The position numbers and the translations under genes are program-made. The notes below the pieces were generated by a model. That model saw only the letters and a program-made list of their open reading frames with translations. It made no database searches and had not been told where the DNA came from. From Phycisphaerales bacterium (GTDB lineage: Bacteria; Planctomycetota; Phycisphaerae; Phycisphaerales; UBA1924), in the NCBI GenBank assembly GCA_027019265.1, contig JALUWX010000051.1, positions 1 through 61,025 on the forward strand: a DNA stretch of 61,025 nucleotides, read 5' to 3'. This document shows, piece after piece, positions 45,116-53,432 of this stretch; positions within the stretch are counted from its first letter, which is position 1, and each line of letters begins with the position of its first letter.

Positions 45116-45155
45116 GGGGGGTGGTGGGTGGTGGGGGGGTGGGCTCGAGAGCCCA
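45116..45155 (-). promoter_or_regulatory. G-quadruplex-prone tract and hairpin in the carboxypeptidase leader
   Basis: The plus strand at 45116-45142 has runs GGGGGG, GGG, GGGGGGG and GGG separated by short TGGT/T spacers, enough for a quadruplex on the template strand, i.e. a C-rich RNA leader 40-65 bases before the carboxypeptidase start. TGGGCT and AGCCCA (45140-45155) add a six-pair hairpin. Rest of the 397-base gap 45078-45474: no ORF or RNA gene recognised. Confidence 0.35.
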
Positions 45156-45474
45156 CACCAACGTCGTCCACGCGCGAAGGACCCTTGATCCAACCGCGCC
45201 CAGCACGACAACACAATGACGAACCAGTGCGGACCGATGGACACAACGTCCGAGAACGCTCCAGTCATCGCCGACAACAACCAACCCCGGCAACGACCGC
45301 GCCCGCGCGGATCAACCCCGTATACGCCCAATTCCGCCCCCCAGTTGCGTCCGAATCCCCCACATCCACCCCTCACCGCTTGCGTCCATCCCCACAACAT
45401 GGCACAATCGGCTGCTGCGAAACACCTTGGGCACCCGCGCCCCGTTCCGCATCACCCTCGGAGCCCAAACCGTC

Positions 45475-47409
45475 ATGGGGACCCAGAACATCGGTCACAA
45501 CGCGCCCGGCACCCCCCGAACCACCACCCAAGGGGTCCTCTCCGACCTTCGCGCCATGGAACTCATGCTCGAACGAAACATGTTCGAGACCGGGATCACC
45601 CGGATCGGCGCCGAACAAGAACTCGTCCTCGTCAACGACGCCATGCAGCCCGCGCCCCTCGGCCCAGAGCTCCTCGAACTCATCGACGACCCCCGCGCCA
45701 CACCCGAGATCGGACGCTTCAACCTCGAGTTCAACTGCACCCCCCGAGAGCTCACCGGCCCAGCCCTCACCCAACTCCACGACGAACTCAACGAACTCAT
45801 CGAACGCGCCCGCACCCAGGGTGAATCCCTCAACGTCTCCCCCCTCCTCATCGGGATCCTCCCCACGCTCGAGCCCAAACACCTGGGACGAGAATACATC
45901 ACCCCCAAAGACCGCTACTACGCGCTCGACGAACTCATCACCAAATCCCGAGGAGGCAAATACGACATCCGGATCAAGGGCATCGACGAGCTCCGACTCT
46001 CCCACGACTCCGTCATGCTCGAAGCCCTCAACACGTCCTTCCAGCTCCACTTCCAGTGCTGCCCCGACTCCTTCGTGCGCTGCTTCAACACCGCGCAGCT
46101 CATCACCGCGCCCCTCCTCGCCCTCGCCGCAAACTCCGCCGTCCTCATGGGCAAACGCCTCTGGAACGAAACCCGGATCGCCATCTTCGAACAAACCGTG
46201 GACACCGCAGGGTCCGACATCCCCGCCGAGCGCGAAATGGTCCGCAGAGTCCGCTTCGGAGAACGCTGGGCAAAGGACTCCGTCCTCGAACTCTTCCGCG
46301 CCGACCTCGCAAGATTCCGCATGCTCTTCGGCCCGGAAGTCACCGAAGACGCCGTCGCCCTCGTCGAACAAGGCATCGTCCCCAAGCTCGCCGCGCTCCA
46401 GACCTTCAACTCCACCCTCTACCGTTGGAACCGACCCTGCTACGGCGTCACCAACGGCAAACCCCACCTCCGCATCGAGAACCGCTACATCCCCGCAGGA
46501 CCCACCATCGACGACGAAGTCGCGAACGCCGCCCTTTGGTTCGGGCTCATGAAACGACTCCCCGAGCTCATCCCCGACATCCCCGAACACCTCTCCTTCA
46601 CCGACGCAAAGTCCAACTTCGTCTCCGCCGCTCGCTCCGGGCTCGACGTCAAGATCCGCTGGATCGACGGCCGCGCCGTCCCCGTCCGTGACCTCCTCCT
46701 CTCCGAACTCATCCCCATCGCCAAAGAAGGGCTCCGCAGCGCCAACATCGACGAGCAGGACACCGAGCGATACCTCTCCATCGTCCAGCAGCGCACAGAA
46801 ACCGGGCGCAACGGCGCCCGATGGATGCTCGACTCCGTGGACAAAATACACGACCACGGGACCCGAGCCCAGCGCCTCGCCATGCTCACCTCCGGGACCC
46901 TCACCCGACAACGCAAGAACATCCCCGTCCACGAATGGCCCTTAGCCGAGATCGACGAAGCCGGCGAGTCGAAACACCTCTACGCCGTCGTCGGCCAGTA
47001 CATGCACACCGACCTCTACACCGTCCACGAAGACGAACTCATCGACCTCGTCGCTTCCATCATGGACTGGGAGAAAGTCCGCCACATCCCCGTCGAGAAC
47101 GACGCGCACCAGCTCGTCGGGCTCGTCTCCTACCGCGCCATGCTCAAGCTCGTCGCCGACGCAAAGCGCCGCACCTCCACCGACCCCATCCCCGTCGCCG
47201 ACATCATGCAGCGCGACCCCGTCTGCGCCACCCCCGAGACACCCACCCTCGAAGCCATCGCCCTCATGCGCGAGCACAAAACCTCCTGCCTCCCCGTCGT
47301 CAACGCCGACAAAAAGCTCGTCGGGATCGTCACCGAGCACGATTACATGCGCATCGCCGGAAAGCTCCTCGAAGAACACCTCCGAGCGCCCAATCATCCC
47401 CCGGGCTAA
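45475..47409 (+). CDS. GCS2-type carboxylate-amine ligase fused to a CBS-domain pair
   Basis: 644 residues. The N-terminal part (about 15-500) is a glutamate-cysteine ligase family 2 domain: GAEQELVLVND (EQE metal-binding motif), GRFNLEFNCTPRELTG, ASFQLHFQC-like LNTSFQLHFQ, RIENRYIPAGPT. The C-terminus (about 515-635) has two CBS motifs (VASIMDWEKVRHIPVENDAHQLVGLVSYRAML; VADIMQRDPVCATPETPTLEAIALMREHK), which usually bind adenine nucleotides and could regulate activity. It forms gamma-glutamyl-type amide bonds; the acceptor is unknown. Start at ATG 45475; upstream TTG at 45427 is possible. An aspartoacylase-like gene follows by 26 bases. Confidence 0.88.
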   Translation: MGTQNIGHNAPGTPRTTTQGVLSDLRAMELMLERNMFETGITRIGAEQELVLVNDAMQPAPLGPELLELIDDPRATPEIGRFNLEFNCTPRELTGPALTQLHDELNELIERARTQGESLNVSPLLIGILPTLEPKHLGREYITPKDRYYALDELITKSRGGKYDIRIKGIDELRLSHDSVMLEALNTSFQLHFQCCPDSFVRCFNTAQLITAPLLALAANSAVLMGKRLWNETRIAIFEQTVDTAGSDIPAEREMVRRVRFGERWAKDSVLELFRADLARFRMLFGPEVTEDAVALVEQGIVPKLAALQTFNSTLYRWNRPCYGVTNGKPHLRIENRYIPAGPTIDDEVANAALWFGLMKRLPELIPDIPEHLSFTDAKSNFVSAARSGLDVKIRWIDGRAVPVRDLLLSELIPIAKEGLRSANIDEQDTERYLSIVQQRTETGRNGARWMLDSVDKIHDHGTRAQRLAMLTSGTLTRQRKNIPVHEWPLAEIDEAGESKHLYAVVGQYMHTDLYTVHEDELIDLVASIMDWEKVRHIPVENDAHQLVGLVSYRAMLKLVADAKRRTSTDPIPVADIMQRDPVCATPETPTLEAIALMREHKTSCLPVVNADKKLVGIVTEHDYMRIAGKLLEEHLRAPNHPPG

Positions 47410-47435
47410 GACGTGAACCCCGGGAGCGATCGCGC

Positions 47436-48758
47436 GTGACCACCACACATCAAGAACACCCCAAGCTCGACGACCCGAGCACCGAGCATCCCGCCCCCTC
47501 CGCCCCCCCCGCGCGCCTCCTCGGACGGATCGACTCCAACAACCCCGGCCCCACACTCGTCGTCCTCGCCGCCGTCCACGGCAACGAACGCGCCGGGATC
47601 CACGCCGCCCAGCGCATCCTCCGAACCCTCGACCCCGAACACATGCAGGGCTCCTTCGTCGCGCTCCTCGGGAACATCGCCGCCCTCACCCACCCCGATC
47701 CCGAAACACGCTTCATCGACCACGACCTCAACCGCCTCTGCACCCACGAGCGATTCTCCGAACCCCCGAGCTCCAGTGTCGAGCACGCGCAGATGTTCGA
47801 GCTCTTCGACCACCTCGCGCGCGAGCACCAGCGCGATCCCGACATGGTCGTCCTCGATCTCCACACCACCAGCGCCCCCTCCACACCCATCGTCGCGTTC
47901 GAGGACGCGCTCCCCACCCGAGAGCTCGCGCTCGCGCTCCCGCTCCCAAGGTACCTCGGGCTCGAAGAAGAACTCCAGGGACTCGTCTTCGACGCCGCAA
48001 CCCGAAGACTCGGGGTCCGCTCCCTCCTCATCGAAGCCGGACAACACCAGGACCCCGAATCCATCAACATCCACGAGGCTTCCATCTGGACCCTCCTCGA
48101 CACCCTCGGGATCGCGCACCCGAGCGACCACAAACTCACCGACCCGCGCGAAACACTCCGCCGCGCCGCGCACCACAACGAACGCGCCTGCTACGACCTC
48201 CGACACCGAGAACCCATCACCGCGCCCGACTTCGCCATGGAACACGGGGTCACCTCGGGAACGCGCGTCAGCGCCGGACGATCCGTCATCGCCCACCAGA
48301 ACACCCAGCCCTGCATCGCCGCCGTCTCCGGGATCGTCTTCCTCCCAAACATGCAACGACACAAACGACCCGGGGACGACGCCTTCTTCATCGTCCGCAA
48401 GGTCTCGCACGCCTGGTTCGACCTCTCCGCGCGACTCCGCACCCAGCCCTGGGTCCACACCCTCATCCGGAACCTCCCCGGGGTCCACCCCACACACGAC
48501 CATGAACTCCTCGTCCGCGCCGACCTCGCCGCTGTCCTCAAACGCCAGCTCTTCCACCTCTTCGGATACCGCCTCGTCCGACACGACGGCCGGACCCCCG
48601 CCGTGGGTTTCGCACGGATCACCCAGGGTATCCGCGCCTTCACCCGCGCCCTCTTCGACCGCGCCGCGCACCCCCCGCGCCGGGACGACCCCGAATACTG
48701 GATCGTCCGGAGACGACGACTCGACGTCGAGCTCGATCCCACACACGACGACATATAA
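47436..48758 (+). CDS. Succinylglutamate desuccinylase/aspartoacylase family hydrolase
   Basis: 440 residues from GTG 47436 (GGAG upstream). Zinc-hydrolase motif AAVHGNERAG (His48, Glu51), DHDLNRLC (97-104) and LDLHTTSAP (His143), with LLIEAGQHQD for the catalytic Glu region. The first 300 residues fit AstE/ASPA enzymes that cleave N-acyl amino acids; the last 130 residues (from about IAAVSGIVFLPN) form an extra domain of unknown role with a basic tail. Between the GCS2-CBS ligase and GGT, it likely hydrolyses an N-acyl or peptide product of that ligase. Confidence 0.82.
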   Translation: MTTTHQEHPKLDDPSTEHPAPSAPPARLLGRIDSNNPGPTLVVLAAVHGNERAGIHAAQRILRTLDPEHMQGSFVALLGNIAALTHPDPETRFIDHDLNRLCTHERFSEPPSSSVEHAQMFELFDHLAREHQRDPDMVVLDLHTTSAPSTPIVAFEDALPTRELALALPLPRYLGLEEELQGLVFDAATRRLGVRSLLIEAGQHQDPESINIHEASIWTLLDTLGIAHPSDHKLTDPRETLRRAAHHNERACYDLRHREPITAPDFAMEHGVTSGTRVSAGRSVIAHQNTQPCIAAVSGIVFLPNMQRHKRPGDDAFFIVRKVSHAWFDLSARLRTQPWVHTLIRNLPGVHPTHDHELLVRADLAAVLKRQLFHLFGYRLVRHDGRTPAVGFARITQGIRAFTRALFDRAAHPPRRDDPEYWIVRRRRLDVELDPTHDDI

Positions 48759-48768
48759 GAGCACCCCC

Positions 48769-50475
48769 ATGACCACGCGCACCTTCGTCACCCTCCTTCT
48801 CACACTCGCCCTCCTCCTCGCGCACTGCGCCCCCACCCCGCGCACATCCACCACCTACCACGACACCTTCAGCACCGCCGCCGTCGCCGCCGACCACCAC
48901 CTCGCATCAAACGCCGGCGCGCAGATGCTCGCGCAAGGCGGCAACGCCGTCGACGCCGCCGTCGCCGCATCCTTCACCCTCTCCGCCGTCCGTCCCTACT
49001 CCTGCGGCATCGGAGGCGGGGGCTTCATGGTCATCGCCCTCCCCAACGACCCAACCCACGGCCACGTCCTCACCGCAATCAACCACCGAGAAACCTCCCC
49101 CTACGGCCCCACCTACTACGCGGATTCCGGAAACTCCAGCACCATCGGAGGCGCCGCCGTCGCCATCCCCGGAACCGTCGCAGGCCTGTTGTACGCGCTC
49201 GAAACCTACGGCACCCTCGACCGCGCCACCGTCCTCCAGCCCGCCATCGAAGCCGCACGCACCGGCTTCGTCGTCGATCCGCACTACGAATCCATGGCGC
49301 ACCGACTCACCCAACGCTTCAACCAGAACCCCGAAGCCAAACAACGCTTCCCCCTCGTCTGGAACCACTTCCTCAAGCAGGGCACCCTCTCCGTCGGCCA
49401 AACCATCACCAACGAACCCCAAGCCCGAGCCCTCCAGCTCATCGCCGACCACGGCGCGAGCGCCTTCTACGAAGGACCCATCGCAAAGGCGATCATCGAA
49501 GCGATCGATCAAACCGGAGGCCACATGACCCCGGATCAACTCGCGCACTACCAACCCGACGAAACCGAACCACTCACCCACACCATCGTCCGGCGCACCT
49601 ACATCACCATGCCCCCACCCTCCTCCGGAGGGATCACCATGCTCCAAACCCTCCTCCTCCTCAGCCCCCACATCGACCCCATCCAAGCCACCACACCCGA
49701 GCACGAACACCTCCTCGTCGAAGCCCTCAAGCACAGCTTCGCCGACCGAGCCCGACTCCTCGCCGACCCCAACTTCGTCGAGATCCCCCTGGACACCATG
49801 CTCCACGAAACCACCCTCGCGCCCATCGCGGAAACACTCGACACCCCAACCACCCACACCCCCGACTTCTACGGGACCAACACCCAGCTCCCCGACGATT
49901 CCGGAACCTCCCACGTCTCCGTCATCGACCAGTGGGGGGGCGCCGTCGCGCTCACCGAAACCATCAACCTCGAGTTCGGATCCCTCGTCGGGGTGGACGA
50001 GTTCGGGTTCGTCCTCAACAACGAGATGGACGACTTCACCACCATCCCCAACGAACCCAACGCCTTCGGGCTCATCCAATCCAACCGAAACCTCCCCGAG
50101 CCCGGGAAGCGCCCCCTCTCCTCCATGTCCCCGACCATCGTCCTCGATCTGGACGGCCACGTGAAGCTCGTCGCCGGCGCCTCCGGAGGCCCGCGCATTA
50201 TCACCTCCACCCTCCAGGTCCTCCTCACCACCCTCCGCACCAACGACCCGGCGCTCGCCATCACCCGACCGCGCCTCCACCACCAATGGCAACCCAACGC
50301 CGTCTTCATCGAATCCCCCCAAACACCCAGCGACTACCCCCACCTCCTCAAACGCGGACACGAGATCCGAACCCGCACCGACATCGGGAACGTCCAGATC
50401 ATCGCCGTGGATGGAAACACCCTCAAAGCCGCCTCCGACCCGAATAAAAACGGCCGACCTGCAGGTCTCGACTGA
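48769..50475 (+). CDS. ggt: Gamma-glutamyltranspeptidase
   Basis: 568 residues, Ntn hydrolase that cleaves gamma-glutamyl bonds. Signal peptide LLLTLALLLAHC (a possible but atypical lipobox, His at -1). Large subunit segment GGNAVDAAVAASFTLSAVRPYSCGIGGGGFMVIA, INHRETSPYG, AVAIPGTVAGLLYAL; self-cleavage/nucleophile Thr in DSGTSHVSVIDQWGGAVALTETIN; PGKRPLSSMSPTIVLD and GASGGPRIITSTLQVL in the small subunit. Exported; starts 10 bases after the hydrolase. Substrate may be glutathione-like or gamma-glutamyl peptides. Confidence 0.92.
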   Translation: MTTRTFVTLLLTLALLLAHCAPTPRTSTTYHDTFSTAAVAADHHLASNAGAQMLAQGGNAVDAAVAASFTLSAVRPYSCGIGGGGFMVIALPNDPTHGHVLTAINHRETSPYGPTYYADSGNSSTIGGAAVAIPGTVAGLLYALETYGTLDRATVLQPAIEAARTGFVVDPHYESMAHRLTQRFNQNPEAKQRFPLVWNHFLKQGTLSVGQTITNEPQARALQLIADHGASAFYEGPIAKAIIEAIDQTGGHMTPDQLAHYQPDETEPLTHTIVRRTYITMPPPSSGGITMLQTLLLLSPHIDPIQATTPEHEHLLVEALKHSFADRARLLADPNFVEIPLDTMLHETTLAPIAETLDTPTTHTPDFYGTNTQLPDDSGTSHVSVIDQWGGAVALTETINLEFGSLVGVDEFGFVLNNEMDDFTTIPNEPNAFGLIQSNRNLPEPGKRPLSSMSPTIVLDLDGHVKLVAGASGGPRIITSTLQVLLTTLRTNDPALAITRPRLHHQWQPNAVFIESPQTPSDYPHLLKRGHEIRTRTDIGNVQIIAVDGNTLKAASDPNKNGRPAGLD

Positions 50476-50521
50476 GCGGACATCCAAAGCATCGATCCGT
50501 CCGAAGCTACGATCTCCGCCC

Positions 50522-51976
50522 ATGTCCACCACCCTCGCCCACCCCGAACCGGGACTCGCGCCCGAGCCAACACCCCAGCGCGATCCGCGCCCCACCCCCG
50601 CCGCGCCCACACCCGAAACCACGCGCCCCAACACACGCGCGGCCATCATCATCGTCGCCCACTTCATCGTGGACGTCTTCTCCTTCGTCGGGATCGCCCT
50701 CCTCCCCCTCCTCGCCGTCACCCTCGCCATCCGCCCCGAACAGAAAGCCCTCCTCCTCGCGCTCGGGTCCGTCTGCTCCGGGATCATCCAGCCCATCACC
50801 GCATGGGCCTCGGACAAACTCGACACCCGCGCCCTCGGGACCCTGGGCTTCATCATCGCCGTCCTCTGTATCGGGAACCTCGGCGCCGCAACCAACTTCA
50901 CCCAACTCGCCGTCCTCTACTCCCTCGGCGCGATGGGCGTCGGCGCCTTCCACCCCCCGGCCGCCGCAACCGTCGGCCAACTCGGATCAAAGCGCCGTTC
51001 CCTCTTCATCGCCGTCTTCTTCCTCGCTGGGATGATCGGAGGGATCGCCGGGAACATCCTCACCCCACGCTTCGTCGATCTCATGACCCCGACTATCGAC
51101 GGCGCACCCGACCCCGTCTCCGGGATGCTCGCCCTCCGCTGGTTCATCCCCCTCGGGCTCATCGGCGCCCTCGTCCTCGCGCTCACCATCCACAAGGTCG
51201 GGCACCGCAACGCGAACGCCAAGGACACCCACATCACCTGGAACCCCCAGGAACGCAGAGCCCGCTGGCGCGCCGTCTGGACCCTCTACATCGCCAACGT
51301 CCTCCGCTTCTCCGTCAACATGGCCCTCATCTATCTCTTCACCGAATGGGCCTCCACCTTCGTCCTCGCGCGCGACAACGCCACCACCATGACCGAATCC
51401 CTCGGGATCGAAGCCGCACGCATCAACGGCAACCTCCAGGCCTCCATGCAGCTGGGCATGGGCTCCGGAGGCATCCTCCTCGGAATCCTCCTCGCGCCCC
51501 GTCTCGAGAAAGCCGCCTTCGTCACCCTCCCCATCCTCGGCGCACTCATGATCGCGCTCATCCCCACCGTCGGACGCTCCGCCCCCGACATCGCGCCCTA
51601 CGTCGTCATGCTCGCCTCCGTCGTCTCCGGGCTCGGATTCGGCGCCGTCATCCCCGTCTCCATCTCGCTCGCGCAGAGACTCCTCCCGCACCGGACCTCC
51701 CTCGCGTCCGGGCTCATGCTCGGGGGCGCCTGGATGCTCGCCTTCGTCGGCCCCATCATCGCCGAACTCGTCCAGAACGGGATCGCCGACAAACCCACCC
51801 AGCCAAGCTTCCTCGCAAAGCTCGTCAGCGCCCTCCCCCTCGGGCTCGACGACAAACTCACCCAGGGTATGGGGCTCGACGCCGCGTTCCTCCTCACCGC
51901 CATCGCCCTCGCGTGCGCCGGGCTTTTCTCCCTCCTCCTCCCACAAAAACTCATCGTCCAGTCCGCGCACGACTGA
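50522..51976 (+). CDS. MFS transporter, Fsr (fosmidomycin resistance)-like
   Basis: 484 residues from ATG 50522. About 45 residues of Pro-rich cytosolic start, then 11-12 transmembrane helices. LGAMGVGAFHPPAAATVGQLG matches the helix 4 FHP motif of Fsr-type permeases; the second half shows LASVVSGLGFGAVIPVSISLAQRLLPHRTSLASGLMLGGAW. Probably a drug or small-metabolite efflux pump; the substrate is not readable. It follows ggt by 46 bases, possibly same operon. Confidence 0.85.
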   Translation: MSTTLAHPEPGLAPEPTPQRDPRPTPAAPTPETTRPNTRAAIIIVAHFIVDVFSFVGIALLPLLAVTLAIRPEQKALLLALGSVCSGIIQPITAWASDKLDTRALGTLGFIIAVLCIGNLGAATNFTQLAVLYSLGAMGVGAFHPPAAATVGQLGSKRRSLFIAVFFLAGMIGGIAGNILTPRFVDLMTPTIDGAPDPVSGMLALRWFIPLGLIGALVLALTIHKVGHRNANAKDTHITWNPQERRARWRAVWTLYIANVLRFSVNMALIYLFTEWASTFVLARDNATTMTESLGIEAARINGNLQASMQLGMGSGGILLGILLAPRLEKAAFVTLPILGALMIALIPTVGRSAPDIAPYVVMLASVVSGLGFGAVIPVSISLAQRLLPHRTSLASGLMLGGAWMLAFVGPIIAELVQNGIADKPTQPSFLAKLVSALPLGLDDKLTQGMGLDAAFLLTAIALACAGLFSLLLPQKLIVQSAHD

Positions 51977-52008
51977 ACCCCCTTCCCGCGCTCCTAATCC
52001 AGATCCCC

Positions 52009-52079
52009 GTGACACGCGCGTGACACACCCGTCACACCCGTGTGACATCCCGCGCGCGTGACAAACCCGTGACGACCAA
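52009..52079 (+). promoter_or_regulatory. Phased array of 11-bp direct repeats (OmpR/PhoB-type operator)
   Basis: GTGAC starts at 52009, 52020, 52042, 52058 and 52069, and GTCAC at 52031. The first four units are in exact 11-base steps; after a 5-base insertion two more follow, again 11 apart. Eleven-base direct repeats are the hallmark of OmpR/PhoB-family regulator sites. A TG-extended -10 (TATCTC, 52096-52101) begins 16 bases after the last unit, the expected geometry for an activator replacing the -35 box. Likely the site of the response regulator encoded at 54970. Confidence 0.65.
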
Positions 52080-52095
52080 TCCCGCAACAACCATG

Positions 52096-52101
52096 TATCT
52101 C
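52096..52101 (+). promoter_or_regulatory. Extended -10 box of the VWA operon
   Basis: TATCTC preceded by ATG giving a TG extension; no -35 box, the direct-repeat array occupies that position. Predicted transcript start near 52108, leader about 47 bases with AAGGAG before the ATG. Confidence 0.4.
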
Positions 52102-52154
52102 TGTGCGTGAAGCGTTCAACACCGAACGTTCATACCACACGCAAGGAGACCCAC

Positions 52155-53381
52155 ATGCGCACCCTCACACTCACCACCCTCGCCCTCGCACTCGCCGCCG
52201 GCACCTCGCTCGCCTGCGACCGCTGCCCCGGGCACGATCAGAACCAAACGGTCCAGTGCAGGATCCACCAGCACCATGCCAAGAAGGTCGAAGTCCTCTT
52301 CGTCCTCGACACCACGGGCTCCATGTCCGGGCTCATCGACGGCGCCAAACAAAAGATCTGGTCCATCGCCACCAAGATCGCCCAAGCCCAGCCCGCCCCC
52401 GAGCTCCGGATGGGACTCATCGGGTACCGGGACCGCGGAGACGACTACGTCACCACGCGCACCGAACTCACCGACGACCTCGACAAGGTCTACGAGAAGC
52501 TCATGTCCTTCCAAGCCCGAGGAGGAGGAGACACCCCCGAGTCCGTCAACGAAGCCCTCTTCGAAGCCATCGAACGCACCCACTGGTCCGACGACGACGA
52601 CACCCTCCGCATCGTCTTCCTCGTGGGAGACGCGCCCCCCAAAATGAACTACGACGACGACATCAAGTACACCGCATCCTGCAAACTCGCGCGCGAGAAA
52701 GACATCCGCATCAACACCATCCTCGCAGGACGCGCCCAGGACACCGCACAGCACTGGAACACCATCGCCAACCTCGCCCACGGCCGCTACGCCCAGATCG
52801 AGCACGACTCCGGAGTCCAACGCGCCGCAACCCCCTACGACGACGACATCGCCAAGCTCGACCGAGAGTTCGCCTCCCTCATGATCGACTACGGGAGCAA
52901 GGAAACCCAGCTCAACCAAGCCACACGCCGAAGCCGCAGCGACTTCATCGCAAGGTCCGCCTCCCCCGAAGCCGCCGCGGACCGAGCCCTCTACAACCAA
53001 ACCGCCGCAGGAGGTTCCAACATCTTCGGCGAACAAGAACTCGTCTCCGACCTCCTCGAAGGCCGCCTCTCCTACGACGAAGTCAAAGCCGAAGAACTCC
53101 CCGAGTCACTCCAGTCCAAATCCAAAGACGAACTCCGCGCCCTCATCGAGAAAAACGCCGCCCGACGCGCCGAGATCAAAGCCCAGCTCACCGAACTCGC
53201 GTCCAAACGCGCCGCGCACCAAGCCCAGCAGCTCAAAGACGCGCCCGCCGACTCCTTCGACACCCAGGTCCTCATCACCCTCACCGAGCAAGGCGCCACC
53301 ATCGGGCTCACCTTCGACAAACCCGAGAACCCCGCAGCTCCGAAGGACGAATCACCCAAAGAAACCCACTCCGACGACTAA
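52155..53381 (+). CDS. Secreted VWA-domain protein
   Basis: 408 residues, AAGGAG nine bases before the ATG. Signal peptide MRTLTLTTLALALAAGTSLAC. Short Cys/His-rich segment (CDRCPGHDQNQTVQCRIHQHH), then a von Willebrand A domain with MIDAS DTTGSMSG (about 54-61), GYRDRGDDY and later GDAPPK. A Lys/Asp-rich region follows, then a long coiled coil with EELPESLQSKSKDELRALIEK to about 365 and a beta tail. Periplasmic or surface. First gene of an operon with DUF4139, regulator and kinase genes. Confidence 0.82.
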   Translation: MRTLTLTTLALALAAGTSLACDRCPGHDQNQTVQCRIHQHHAKKVEVLFVLDTTGSMSGLIDGAKQKIWSIATKIAQAQPAPELRMGLIGYRDRGDDYVTTRTELTDDLDKVYEKLMSFQARGGGDTPESVNEALFEAIERTHWSDDDDTLRIVFLVGDAPPKMNYDDDIKYTASCKLAREKDIRINTILAGRAQDTAQHWNTIANLAHGRYAQIEHDSGVQRAATPYDDDIAKLDREFASLMIDYGSKETQLNQATRRSRSDFIARSASPEAAADRALYNQTAAGGSNIFGEQELVSDLLEGRLSYDEVKAEELPESLQSKSKDELRALIEKNAARRAEIKAQLTELASKRAAHQAQQLKDAPADSFDTQVLITLTEQGATIGLTFDKPENPAAPKDESPKETHSDD

Positions 53382-53432
53382 CCCCCCCCGCGCGATACAC
53401 TCACACACACGACCCAACCCAGGAGCACACCC

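Noticed and set aside
45427..45474. Upstream TTG start for the GCS2-CBS gene
   Set aside because: The 16 extra residues are unlike the family and ATG 45475 has a Shine-Dalgarno-like CGGAG.
52020..52080. CRP-type site from TGTGA/TCACA halves
   Set aside because: The repeats are direct and 11 bases apart, unlike the single inverted CRP palindrome; one TCACA-TGTGA arrangement arises from the inverted third unit only.
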